Part shown: positions 5,957 to 5,986 of the stretch, in pieces
Position numbering within the stretch: position 1 is the stretch's first letter
Layout: each line of letters begins with the position of its first letter
Source of the DNA: Micavibrio sp. UBA2020
GTDB taxonomy: Bacteria > Pseudomonadota > Alphaproteobacteria > Micavibrionales > UBA2020
Assembly (NCBI GenBank): GCA_002334985.1
Contig: DDBY01000160.1
Span: forward strand, 1-5,986
Direction of reading: 5' to 3'
Length of the DNA: 5,986 nucleotides
Notes under the pieces: model-generated
What the model was told of the DNA's origin: nothing
Seen by the model: the letters and a program-made list of their open reading frames with translations, nothing else
Database searches by the model: none
Position numbers and translations under genes: made by a program

Positions 5957-5986
5957 CTTAGGGCGATGATACCGCCTTGGTGCCCG

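Noticed and set aside
5957..5986. Start of a gene at ATG 5966 near the right edge
   Set aside because: Only seven codons are visible, the purine run before it is too close to the ATG, and the residues do not resemble the expected shikimate kinase start.

Overview
The window looks like a stretch of chromosome from an alphaproteobacterium of moderate GC content. Three things point that way: an accA gene and a xerD gene lying head-to-tail on the same strand, an arrangement I recall from alphaproteobacterial genomes; a small ribbon-helix-helix protein of the type common in that class; and an intergenic palindromic repeat of the 'ATACCGGC...GCCGGTAT' kind that is dispersed in many proteobacterial genomes. 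The genus cannot be fixed from the sequence alone.

Left half, plus strand. Positions 1-439 hold no gene I can recognise. They run from a GC-rich stretch into a very AT-rich tract (about 240-290) and then a perfect 16-bp palindrome, all upstream of a 135-residue ribbon-helix-helix protein (440-847). After 86 bp without an obvious terminator comes a 790-residue membrane protein of unknown function (934-3306). It has a disordered acidic N-terminus, five membrane segments, a charged domain of about 370 residues that should be periplasmic, and two more membrane segments. I recognise no family for it.

Centre. A 106-bp element with perfect 27-bp inverted ends (3318-3423) follows 11 bp after the membrane-protein gene. 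It is followed by a strong hairpin with A and T tracts on its two sides (3444-3482), which can end transcription from both converging sides.

Right half, minus strand. accA (3518-4462), for the acetyl-CoA carboxylase carboxyltransferase alpha subunit, has its own sigma70-like promoter. xerD (4684-5667), a tyrosine recombinase for chromosome dimer resolution, ends in its own intrinsic terminator, so the two genes appear to be separate transcription units. The last 319 bases (5668-5986) are non-coding as far as I can see. They hold the xerD leader, a 10-bp inverted repeat, and a candidate promoter pointing rightward out of the window; in related genomes aroK-aroB often lies beyond, but nothing here shows it.

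accA and xerD are housekeeping genes with no sign of a shared task. The part with no known explanation is the pair of ribbon-helix-helix protein and large membrane protein, with the unusual AT-rich leader before it.
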